Shown here: positions 1-9,052 of the stretch, piece by piece
Layout of the letters: the number at the start of each line of letters is the position of its first letter
Position numbering within the stretch: position 1 is the stretch's first letter
Source: Nymphaea colorata
Taxonomy: Eukaryota > Streptophyta > Magnoliopsida > Nymphaeales > Nymphaeaceae
Assembly: GCF_008831285.2 (NCBI RefSeq)
Contig: NC_045138.2
Span: 32,461,934 to 32,525,933 of the forward strand
Direction of reading: 5' to 3'
Length of the DNA: 64,000 nucleotides
Notes under the pieces: model-generated
The model's database searches: none
The model's input: the letters and a program-made list of their open reading frames with translations, nothing else
Told to the model about the DNA's origin: nothing
Position numbers and translations under genes: made by a program

Positions 1-64
1 ATGGAGCTAATGATGTTTGGAGCTTTATTGGCCCCAGCTTGATTTTCATCTTCAACTTGATCAC

Positions 65-476
65 AACCTCCACCAAGCATGGAAGTACCTCGTGTTGGGA
101 TTTCTCCCCATTACGCATATACAAAACCAAACGTATATACCCTAAAACAGGATCATGCTCATGCTAAATCATTGAATCAAACATAACCTTAAACTTAAAG
201 CGGAAGCGTACCTGAATCCATCTGATCTGGTGCACGGGAAGATCGCAGCAGGGTCTTCCAGGGTATGTGCAACCTCCACCAAGCATGGAAGTACCTCGTG
301 TTGGGATTTCTCCCCATTACGCATATACAAAACCAAACGTATATACCCTAAAACAGGATCATGCTCATGCTAAATCATTGAATCAAACATAACCTTAAAC
401 TTAAAGCGGAAGTGTACCTGAATCCATCTGATCTGGTGCACGGGAAGATCGCAGCAGGGTCTTCTAGGGTATGTGC
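65..476. repeat. 206-bp tandem duplication across the LTR/host boundary
   Basis: Positions 65-270 and 271-476 are a direct duplication. Each copy holds 28 bp of host flank followed by the first 178 bp of the element's LTR. The copies differ at about two C/T positions, where the outer copy matches the other LTR. The duplication therefore looks later than the insertion, by slippage or unequal exchange, or is an assembly artefact. Confidence 0.9.
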
Positions 477-774
477 GGCGCGCTTGAGGTCTCTCTCAGA
501 TGGGGAAGAGGAAAACCCTAGAAACCAATGTTTCAGGCAACCATTGCACGACCCCAGGGACCACTACCATTTTATAATAAGAACAATTACAGATTCCACC
601 CATCTAAGAGTCCGTAATTCCGTACTGGTATCTATACATTTCAAAATTACCCCATACCATCTAAAATGACGTAATATCCCAAAATGCAATCACTTAAGCG
701 GATATTTATGTTAAGACAGCCATAATGTCTGAAATTCCTCATAGACATATGTCGGCCCACCAAATGATCTTACA
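299..774 (-). repeat. 3' LTR of the Copia element
   Basis: Starts TG and ends CA on both strands, is flanked outside by CCTCG and inside by the polypurine tract. Pairs with 6877-7351. Confidence 0.9.
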
Positions 775-786
775 ATCTCCCACTTG
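775..786 (-). promoter_or_regulatory. Polypurine tract of the Copia element
   Basis: On the minus strand this reads AAGTGGGAGAT directly before the LTR's TGTAAG. It is the expected second-strand priming site and fixes the inner edge of the 3' LTR. Confidence 0.7.
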
Positions 787-1206
787 GGCCAAATATGTCT
801 TAATACATTTAGACATTACACAAAACCTTAAGAGCTCATAACTGCTATCTTATTAAAATGTCAATTCACCAATCTCGTCCATGATCATATCAACACAGAA
901 CCAAAGCGGCTTTCGCTATATCAAAAGTTAGCTAAACCTTCAATGATCACAAATGTTAACATAACCAATGACATAGATCTGATATGGATGTATAGCATGA
1001 GAATTACATGCAATGTGATTACAACATGTCTATTCTCAACTGGTCCAACTTTAAAAACTTTATGGAGATCAAAACATAAACACAGAATGGAACCAAAGAA
1101 CTTTAAACTTTATTCTGCAGAAAACTGAATATGTGTCCATACATTAGAGCAAACAAAATACAAAGTCCCACTAAACCAGCACATCATCTAAGGATAACAC
1201 CCCCAT

Positions 1207-2010
1207 ATGAACAACATGTTAATAAAAGACCTTAGGTGTTAAACCCTTAGTAAGCGGATCCGCAATCATAGAGTTTGTCCCAATGTGCTCTAAAGACACC
1301 TGACCATTCTGTATCCTCTTTTTAACAGTCAAAAACTTTATGTCGATGTGCTTCGACTTTGACAAACTACGACTGTTATTAGAGTACATAACTGCTGAAT
1401 TATTGTCACACAATAACCTTAGTGGTCTTTCTACACCATTCATAATGCGCAGCCCCGTGACAAAATTCCGCAACCACAAAGCATGATTGGATGCCTCGTA
1501 ACATGCTATGAATTTTGCTGTCATAGTTAAAGTAGCTACAAGTGTCTGTTTGATACTTTTCCATGATATAGCTCCTCCGACTTGCGACTGTTTTGGCACC
1601 CTGCAAAGTCAGAATCTGAATACCCAATGATCTCCAACTGGTCTGACTTCTTGTATGTGAGCATAAGATCTTTTGTTCTTTGTAAGTACCTCAATACTCT
1701 TTTGGCTGCTTTTCAATGATCCATACTTGGATTACTTAAGTATCTGCCTAACATTCCCACGATAAATGCAATATTCGGACGAGTACAAACCTGAGCATAC
1801 ATAAGGCTTCCCACAACAGACGAATAGGGAATCCTTTCCATTTCCTTAGATTCGATTTCATTTTTAGGGCACTGTTTGAGACTAAACTTGTCTCCTTTAG
1901 CAACTGGAGTATCTCCTGGTTTATAATCCTTCATGCCATATCGCTGAAGCACCTTATCAATGTAGGTCTTTTGTGATAATCCAAGAATACCCCGAGAACG
2001 ATCTTGAAAT
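1207..2010 (-). pseudogene. Copia RT C-terminus and RNase H, broken
   Basis: On the minus strand, reading from 2010 down, fragments match the end of Copia RT (DRSRGILGLSQ, then PYSSVVGSLMYA and TRPNIAF) and then RNase H: YSDSDFAGC near 1600-1640, WLRNFV, CDNNSAV, SKHIDIKF and MIADPLTKGL. At least one frameshift lies near 1600. An in-frame stop at about 1219 precedes a residual HVVHMG tail. The Copia family is certain; the copy is non-functional. Confidence 0.88.
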
Positions 2011-2203
2011 ATTTAGATTATCAAAACAAAAGATGCACAACCAAGATCCTGTAGACTTTTATTATGAATGTCGTTTTCATGTAAAGATTATGTGATTTGT
2101 GAAAACAATGTTTTGTTGCTCTAATCTCTCTGTTCAGTTTCCCAGTGGACTACTTGAGGTACAAAAAAGTGATGGTGGTTCCCAGAACAGAAGATGTTTA
2201 GCT

Positions 2204-2653
2204 GATGGATACTAGGCACTGCGCATATCAACCTGTGCAATGCTGTAGCGAACACGTTAAGTATCCCGCCTAGGGAGTACGTTTCCAAAAATGAAACTCA
2301 AGGGAATTAATGGGGGCATGTGGTTTCATCAATGCAAAGCGAAGAACCTTGCCAAGGTTCGACATGCCATGAATCCTCTTGAAAGAGAGGGGTGCCTTTG
2401 GGAATGCAGATACAGGTGGTGCATGGTTGTCGTCAGCTTATGCCGTACGGTGTTGGGTTAAGTCCCGCAACGAGTGCAACCCTCGTGTTTAGTTGTTACC
2501 ATTAAGTTTGGAACCTTGAACAGAATGCTAGTGAAAAGCCGGAGGAAGGTGAGGATGACGTCAAGTCATCATGCTTCTGGCCGGGACAAAGGGTTGCGAT
2601 CCCATGAGGGTGATCTAACTCCAAGAACTCATCCTCAGTTTGGATTGCAGGCT
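2204..2653 (+). pseudogene. Nuclear copy of plastid 16S rRNA (3' half), NUPT
   Basis: The sequence follows the plastid/bacterial 16S rRNA from GATGGATACTAGG through the 900, 1050-1100 and 1200 regions. Recognisable stretches are AAGTATCCCGCCT, GTGCATGG, GGGTTAAGTCCCGCAACGAG and GGAAGGTGAGGATGACGTC. It has many C-to-T and G-to-A changes, as expected for methylated nuclear DNA. Two internal deletions are visible: one near 2313 removing about 20 nt, and one near 2574 removing about 35 nt. It is an organelle-derived insert, not a working rRNA gene. Confidence 0.92.
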
Positions 2654-2972
2654 TTTTCTAGCAATTCCAGCAAGGGAGGAGACTGTGGAACATGGACTCC
2701 TCAGTCCTTGGAAATTTGACCACAGGATTTTGTGTTTCATGGAGAATTTTGGGCAGTAATTCCTTGGACACTTTATTTTTCATGAATATTGGTTGTTAGG
2801 ATCTGCCTACAAATGTTAAAGAACATTTTTTACACTAAGGCTGTATATCATTGTTTATCTGTGCTCCCTTAGCATTACTGTGATTATTTAGTTTATCCTG
2901 GTCTTGTATGCTTGAACCAGTTTCACTTAATCTCAATGGACTGAAAAATAATATTTGATCTGCAACACTCAG

Positions 2973-3030
2973 GCTGATCGAAGTTTACGACAAGAACAAG
3001 ATGTGATTCTAGAACGCTTAAGGATTGACA
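2973..3030 (+). pseudogene. Exon-like stretch, possible UBX/FAF-type helix
   Basis: An open 58-nt stretch bounded by an acceptor (CACTCAG) and a donor (GTAAGA) encodes ADRSLRQEQD followed by VILERLRID. The LRQEQD pattern recalls the charged helix of FAF/UBX-domain proteins. Similarity is short and judged by eye only; it may be chance. No neighbouring exons were found. Confidence 0.22.
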
Positions 3031-3170
3031 GTAAGATCATGTTATTCTACTATGCAAATAATTTTTTGAAGGGCAACTATTTATGTTTGTAAGTTGGTTG
3101 TGGCCAATAAATTATTTGGCTTTTGATATGCTTGATAGAAATAGACATGCAGCAGTAGGTTCACTTTGTT

Positions 3171-3663
3171 GACTACAAATATTAGTTTCATGCAATATGC
3201 CAACATCATTACTTGCCAGCATTATATCATCGACATATAAAACCAGAAAGATAAATTTGTCTCACTGAAGTTTTGGTATACACATTCATCAAACATATTA
3301 GTCTCGAAACCAAATGAAACTATAATTTAATGAAATTTGTAATACCATTGACTGGAAAGTTTGCTTTAGTCCATATATGGATTTTCTTAGTGACATCTCT
3401 ACTTAATTTCTTGAGGTTGTTGAGTTTGTTCTTCAATAGAGAGATCGACATCATTGCCTTCTTCTGAATATGTTGATGGAACAATGTCAGGAATGAATAC
3501 TTGACTATTGCTTACAACATCTGTATGAGTGGACTCAGGTCCCTCTTCAAAGGCAATGTGTCTAACCTAATCACCTCCCCCAAACTCAATATCTTCAAAG
3601 AAATGAGCATTATCCTTTTCAAAGAAAGACTTACTGAATGAATTATAAAACTTATAACCCTTT
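3171..3663 (-). pseudogene. Copia RT core and integrase-RT linker, broken
   Basis: On the minus strand a linker (FFEDIEFGGGD, then FEEGPE and EEQTQQPQEI) is followed by a decayed RT start. The catalytic segment FLVLYVDDI lies at about 3205-3235, with the two RT aspartates intact. Stops occur after GGGD and before the RT core. The linker follows almost directly on the pre-integrase segment, so the integrase core is deleted. Confidence 0.85.
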
Positions 3664-4240
3664 AATGTTTATTCATTTCCCTTTATACATACAATGCAAA
3701 CATTAAAGTCTACAAAATCAAAAGGACTCAAGAATTCTATTCGACATAAGCCTTTTATTCTCTTTTCAGAGATTTGTCCTAAGCGCCAATGCCATAACAT
3801 AGCAGAATTCTTTTGGCTAATTTCTTTTAGTACCACTAAACGTAACATGCAAGGTTTCATGATATGAAGCAACTGTATCAAGCAAATAAAGGTTATAGCA
3901 ACTAGACAAAGAACCAGTAGCAATCAAATTTGAATGCAGAAACAACTTAAATTTATTTCCTTTAAATGAACAATAATAACCAAATTTGTCCAGTAAAGAA
4001 ATAAAAAACAAATTCTGTCTAAAAGACGGTACTACATAAGTTTGAAATTAAAAAAACAACCAGTCTTTAACAATAACCCAAAAAATCTGCTATGGCTTCA
4101 ATCTTTGCCTTCATGTCATCGCCCTCATAGATAAATCTTTCAGTATCAATTGGCGTCTGACAATTTAGGCAGCCCTGCACAAAAGACACTTATGTGAGTA
4201 GTAGCAATCGAATCTACCCACAAGTGCCTTGGTACTGAAA
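3664..4240 (-). pseudogene. Copia protease and GAG-pre-integrase region, broken
   Basis: Near 4190-4230 the minus strand reads WVDSIATTHIS, the Copia protease active-site region. The usual D-S/T-G-A is here DSIA, so the catalytic glycine is lost. A GAG-pre-integrase segment follows (3669-3923): YLLDTVAS, then LWHWRLGQISEKRIKGL, the histidine-containing zinc-binding pre-domain. Several frames are needed to read through. The integrase core should follow but is absent. Confidence 0.8.
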
Positions 4241-4293
4241 TTAAATTAACCTCAGAACAAACCCAAAGTAAGAATCGTACCTTTCTTTTCACG

Positions 4294-4991
4294 TCATGCG
4301 TGATACTTAGTACAATCCTTCTTCATATGACCTTCATCCTTGCAAAAGAAGCAGCTTGATTTGCCTTCCTTATGCTTCTTTTGTTTCTTGATGGATGCGT
4401 GATCAACTGTAATTTCTTTAGCCGTCTTTCTTTTCTTACTTTTAGGCGTAGTAGCCAAGTGAGCACTTTCTATCCTATTATGCTTCAATCTTTCATCTTC
4501 TTCCACACAGTGCGAAATGAGCTCATTAAGAGTCCATTTCTCATTCTGACAGTTATAACTAACTTTAAATTGTCCAAACTGTGGTGGAAGAGAAAGAAGA
4601 ACCATATGCACTATAAAGTCTTCAGGTAACCTCAGACCTAGTGCCTGTAATTTTGAAGCAAGATGAGACATTTCCATAATGTGCTCCCGTATGTTCCCCT
4701 TGCCTTTAAACCTCAGCGTCACAAGTTTACTCAAAAGAGTGCTTGTTCAGCCTTTTCATTTTTAGCAAAATGTTTTTCAATCTCTTCAAGGAACGCCTTG
4801 GCACTAGCCTTTTCAGTAATAGAGCCCCTAAAATTTCTGGGATTGATCTCTTCATGATCATTAGACACATGCGTTTGAGCGTTCCACCGTTCAAAGTACC
4901 GCTTATCCTCATGGGAACTTTGATCTGTTGGATGAGGTGGGCATGACTCCCTAAATGCAAGGTCAAGATCCATACAACCCAGAACAATCAT
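4294..4991 (-). pseudogene. Copia gag (UBN2-type) with CCHC zinc knuckle, frameshifted
   Basis: Gag packages the element RNA. Two overlapping minus-strand frames together make one gag: 4731-4991 (RYFERWN, KAFLEEIEKHFAKNEKAEQA) and 4294-4734 (LVTLRFKGKGNIREHIMEM, then LPPQFGQFKVSYNCQNEKW). A CCHC knuckle C-x2-C-x4-H-x4-C ends the second frame (CFFCKDEGHMKKDC). A frameshift near 4732 separates the two, so no intact gag is made. The basic stretch before the knuckle is usual for gag. Confidence 0.88.
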
Positions 4992-5759
4992 GACAGTTTC
5001 TTTCTAGTCCTTAAAATTCGAACCATTTAACTCAGGAACAGTACTCACTGTACAAAGAACAACAAAAATACCAAACATGCTCACAATCAATACATGTATA
5101 AAGATGAAACAACAAATATAAATGAATTTAAATACAATGGCCTAAATCCCATCACAAGGTACTGGTGCAACGTTAATATCTAATCTTGAATTGAAATACT
5201 AACTGCAAGTGGTATTCTTGGTCAACAATGAATATAAATAATTAACCCTGTCAAACAACGAGCCTATCTTTGGATTGACTCGCTATTCACATGGAAACCT
5301 GAAAAATTATCACATATTCATTGCCCTGTATACTTAAACCTGACCAAACAACAATCCTCCTTTGGGCTGATCATTGTCCGCATAGATCAAGTATACTATC
5401 ATCTAAGGTTTAAAACAAACAAATTCGTATAACAGAGGTCACTTTGGCGACATAAAATACAAACTTACTCATTTCAACAACAGATATGGCCAAAGATCAA
5501 ATTCATAATCCAAACATTCATCTAAAGCACATACACAATTTTAATAACATGCAAAACATGATACATGAATTAAAATTTACATACAAATTTACCCTATATT
5601 GATTCCAAAACCAAAATGATCCAATAAAAGGGGCCCAAAAGTGTCTAAAATTTTATAAACCGATACCATAATTGTGCTTAAGTATGTCAAAACCACTGAA
5701 TCGGCCTTAAAGTGGCCCGTATTGTTCTTAAACTACAACAAAAACACCCACATGCCCCT

Positions 5760-6030
5760 AAATAGGGCTGAACCGGTCTAAAAATTGGACGTACCGGTTA
5801 AAAATAGACCGTATCGGATCCAAAACCCAATGAACTGGTTAAAAAAATGGCAAAAATAGGTTCAAAAACTGAATGAACCGGTCCTGAAAGCCCTGAATCG
5901 GTTCAAAAACTGAATGAACCGGTCCCAAAATGGTCCGAATCGGATCTGAAAGGTCCGAACCGGTCTGAAACCGAATGAACCGGTTCGAGTCTTTTCCAAA
6001 ACCGGTTTAAAAAAAACGAACCGATTTACT
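5760..6030. repeat. Degenerate ACCGGT-rich short repeats
   Basis: The motif ACCGGT or AACCGGTC, with variants ATCGG and CCGGTT, recurs roughly every 15-40 bp, separated by AAAA and TGAATGA-like spacers. It is a diverged short tandem array inside the leader. Confidence 0.7.
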
Positions 6031-6299
6031 TTAACCAAATGGATACGAGTCGGACCCGACCCGGTCCGAAAAATAACACAAACGCGATCGAGCGGGCGCG
6101 GCAAAAATTTGTTTTTTTTTTTAAATCACGATGGATCCGGATCGGGTCTTTCGAGAACCGACCCGGTCCAACCCAGCTCGACTGCCCGAGCGTCGTCTCC
6201 ACTCGACTGAAAATGCCGTTCGCCTGCCAGACACCGAACGACAGCGAACGACATATTCACCACCTCCGCAGGCCTCCGGGGGCCTTGGTGGGCGCCGGC

Positions 6300-6520
6300 G
6301 GGTGGCATGGCGCCGTCCAGCGACGAAGAACCTCCCGGCGGTGGAGTTGGGGAGGTGGGTGCTGGAATCGGGCAAGCCCTAATTTCTCAGATTTTGCCCC
6401 TTTTGCTTGAATGGGTGGCTGAAGCGGCGGCCAGAAGCTACCGGCAGGCAGAGGGTGGGCATCAGTTCGTCGTACGGCGCCGTCCGGCGACGGTGGACTT
6501 CCCGGCGAGGCTGGATGTGG
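6300..6520. repeat. Imperfect internal repeat in the GC-rich leader
   Basis: Segments near 6308-6350 and 6478-6520 share GGCGCCGTCC, GCGACG and CCCGGCG in the same order, about 170 bp apart. This suggests an old internal duplication of the GC-rich island. Confidence 0.5.
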
Positions 6521-6862
6521 CCAGACGGAGGTGGGCAAAGCCCTTTTCTCCCGCCATCATCCCTCACTGCCCTTCCTTCAGAAATCGAAGGCAGGGCGCA
6601 CAGCAAGCAAGCGGCCGGTTCATACGAAACCGGCGGTCGCTGCCCACCCACCCGACCGACGCGCCCCTCCCCTTCTCCTTTTCTCCGGTTGCTACGGAAG
6701 CCGACGGCTTCCATCGCCCACGCGATGGAGGCCGTCGCCCCCTTTCCAAACTTTTTTTTTTTTTTTTTTTGAAAACAATACTTGCAGCCGAAGAACAGGG
6801 ATGAACCCAAAGGGAAGACGCACAAAATCATCCAAAAATCAACGATTTAACGAAGAACATAG

Positions 6863-6874
6863 GCTCTGATACCA
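6863..6874 (-). promoter_or_regulatory. Primer-binding site (initiator tRNA-Met type)
   Basis: The minus strand reads TGGTATCAGAGC, the standard plant Copia site for initiator tRNA-Met, two bases after the end of the 5' LTR. Confidence 0.92.
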
Positions 6875-6876
6875 AA

Positions 6877-7351
6877 TGTTGTGATTTTTCCCCATTACGC
6901 ATATACAAAACCAAACGCATATACCCTAAAGCAGGATCATGCTCATGCTAAATCATTGAATCAAACATAACCTTAAACTTAAAGCGGAAGCGTACCTGAA
7001 TCCATCTGATCTAGTGCACGGGAAGATCGCAGAGGGTCTTCCAGGGTACGTGCGGTGCGCTTGAGGTCTCTCTCAGATGGGGAAGAGGAAAACCCTAGAA
7101 ACCAATGTTTCAGGCAACCATTGCACGACCCCAGGGACCACTACCATTTTATAATAAGAACAATTACAGATTCTACCTATCAAAGAGTCCGTAATTCCGT
7201 ACTGGTATCTATACATTTCAAAATTACCCCATACCATCTAAAATGACGTAATATCCCAAAATGCAATCACTTAAGCGGATATTTACGTTAAGACAGCCAT
7301 AATGTCTGAAATTCCTCATAGACATATGTCGGCCCACCAAATCATCTTACA
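6877..7351 (-). repeat. 5' LTR of the Copia element
   Basis: 475 bp, TG...CA on the + strand, adjoining the primer-binding site on the left and the CCTCG duplication on the right. It would hold the element promoter. A small open frame inside it (7055-7246) also occurs in the other LTR and is not a gene. Confidence 0.9.
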
Positions 7352-7548
7352 CCTCGAAGCACTTGAAGCCTCTTTCTCTGCTCCTTTGATCAAAGCTGTT
7401 CTGGGACTTGAGTAAGAGGTGAAGACCTGTTAAAAATGAATTACATCTACCGTTTGCAATCTAAAAAAGTAACAGCCACAAAATCAAACTAATGGTGTAC
7501 TTTCAATGGTCCTACAGCATATCACATTATATTAACTACTTTTAAGTT

Positions 7549-7632
7549 GGGTCATTGTGACACTTCAGCCTGGCCTTCATCCAAAATGGTGGGTCATTGT
7601 GACACTTGAGCCTGGCCCTCATCCAAAATGGC
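7549..7632. repeat. 42-bp tandem repeat, two copies
   Basis: Copies at 7549-7590 and 7591-7632 share GGGTCATTGTGACACTT and CATCCAAAATGG. The surrounding 7357-8952 shows no recognisable gene. Confidence 0.85.
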
Positions 7633-7818
7633 TCCATGAATACTGGATCACCACTGAGAATATATACATTAAGTTCTCCTACATTGGGATGATGAAATTA
7701 AAAGAACACAAACTCTCTCCACTTCCTTTCATTCAGATCAGTATGCGCTAAAAGTGTGAACACGTACACACAACCAACAACTATGCACCGATCCTTCAAA
7801 TGGTATAGAGCAGTTTGT

Positions 7819-7985
7819 TATCTCATACCCCTATTATTATCTCAAATGCTATGGGATGCATTATTTAGCTTCGCTCATTTCATTATCTCATACCCCTTTT
7901 ATTAACTCAAATGCTATGGGATGCATTATTTAGTTTCGCTCCTTTCATTATCTCATACCTCTTTCGTAATCTCAAATGTTATAGA
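7819..7985. repeat. 65-bp tandem repeat, about 2.5 copies
   Basis: Units start at 7819, 7884 and 7949 with TATCTCATACC and share ATGCTATGGGATGCATT. The third copy is partial and diverged. Confidence 0.85.
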
Positions 7986-8467
7986 GTGTTCTATTAGTTT
8001 TTTAAGATGTTATAAGACGTTATGGGACATGTTATCATAGACACTATATGATGCATGTTAAGAATGTCTTTTGCCGCTGTGTAATAGTAGGAAAGTCAAT
8101 ATTGAAAGTTCATACATATTGGTGATAGGGTCTGCCGGTTGGTGTACACTCGTTGTGTACACAAGATGACACATAGAACACACTCCCTAAAATTCAAATG
8201 GTCTAAACAATTTAGCTTATTAGTTTGTAAGCACACATATGTTGCTGTCTGAAGCTGATCATGGGCACACCTTCGTCTAAAAAAATTATGCACCAAATGT
8301 ACAATGACTAAAATATCTTTATAAAATAAAAAGTACTTTTAAATGGTAAGAAAAATTGTAAAAAAAAAAGTTTAAAATGCCCAGTACTTTATAGAAAAAA
8401 CTTCATAAATGCCTCCACCCTTTTTGTGCCTACACAATCAATTGAATCTGTTTTGGGAAGCTATCTG

Positions 8468-8534
<67 letters not shown>
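8468..8534. repeat. (TA)n(GA)n microsatellite
   Basis: About 15 TA units run directly into about 18 GA units. Confidence 0.97.
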
Positions 8535-8537
<3 letters not shown>

Positions 8538-8952
8538 ACAACTTTTTTTTTATTTAATGCAACTCAAGAAATGAATGTGGTTTTGCGAGGCGTTCAGCCA
8601 ATGACGACTGCAGTATCGTAGGTTAGCTAGGTTACACAGCAGTCTCACGAAATTGGAGAACGTGAAAAGTATAATCAGACCTTTACATAATACCTTGTGG
8701 AACTTAAAAAGTGTTTGATAAGAAAAACGTGTTCACATGATTCGGGGATACCATATTGTGTTCCTAGATAATATTTTTAGATCCAATGATTGAACGGTAC
8801 TACACATAATTGTTTCCAAAAGCAAAAGTAGGTGCTCTAGAAATACATCTTCCAAAACGGAGACCCAAATATTGCATTTAGAAAAGAACACTATCTTAAG
8901 GTTAAAGAAGAAAACAAATAAAAAAAAGGAAAAGAATACATGGTGAAAAAAA

Positions 8953-9052
8953 NNNNNNNNNNNNNNNNNNNNNNNNNNNNNNNNNNNNNNNNNNNNNNNN
9001 NNNNNNNNNNNNNNNNNNNNNNNNNNNNNNNNNNNNNNNNNNNNNNNNNNNN
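8953..9052. other. Assembly gap of 100 N
   Basis: Exactly 100 N. Unique-looking sequence ends on the left and satellite starts at once on the right. Open frames spanning it are artefacts. Confidence 0.99.

Larger units (their letters stand above)
2011..3170. other. Foreign block inserted into the Copia RT region
   Basis: RT similarity stops at about 2011 and resumes at about 3170 with the catalytic YVDD segment. The 1.16 kb between has no retroelement coding similarity. It holds a plastid 16S rRNA fragment (2204-2653) and a short exon-like stretch (2973-3030). It may be a single composite insertion, such as break-repair filler. Its edges are approximate because the flanking RT is decayed. 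Confidence 0.65.
4992..6862 (-). other. Untranslated leader of the Copia element
   Basis: About 1.9 kb between the primer-binding site and gag. It has three compositional zones: AT-rich 4992-5750, a run of degenerate ACCGGT repeats 5760-6030, and a GC-rich island 6120-6750 ending in a T19 tract (6752-6770). Several overlapping open frames in the GC-rich zone have no recognisable similarity and fit GC bias. Confidence 0.6.
299..7351 (-). mobile_element. Copia-type LTR retrotransposon, degenerate, with target-site duplication
   Basis: A complete LTR-to-LTR insertion read on the minus strand. The LTRs are 476 and 475 bp and differ at roughly fifteen positions by eye, mostly C/T transitions, so it is not very recent. 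The 5-bp duplication CCTCG lies at 294-298 and 7352-7356. Minus-strand order is LTR, primer-binding site complementary to initiator tRNA-Met, long leader, gag, protease, GAG-pre-integrase, linker, RT, RNase H, polypurine tract, LTR. RNase H after RT is the Copia order. The integrase core is missing, frames are broken by stops and shifts, and a foreign block (about 2011-3170) splits RT. The copy cannot be autonomous. Confidence 0.93.

Noticed and set aside
412-669. 85-codon open frame (+), also at 7055-7246
   Set aside because: Lies wholly within the Copia LTR and recurs in the other LTR, antisense to the element.
2474-2719. 81-codon + open frame
   Set aside because: It overlaps the plastid 16S rRNA copy; rRNA explains the sequence.
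6039-6869. Cluster of overlapping open frames on both strands
   Set aside because: Five or more frames are open together, as expected from GC-rich sequence with few stops; no family is recognised.
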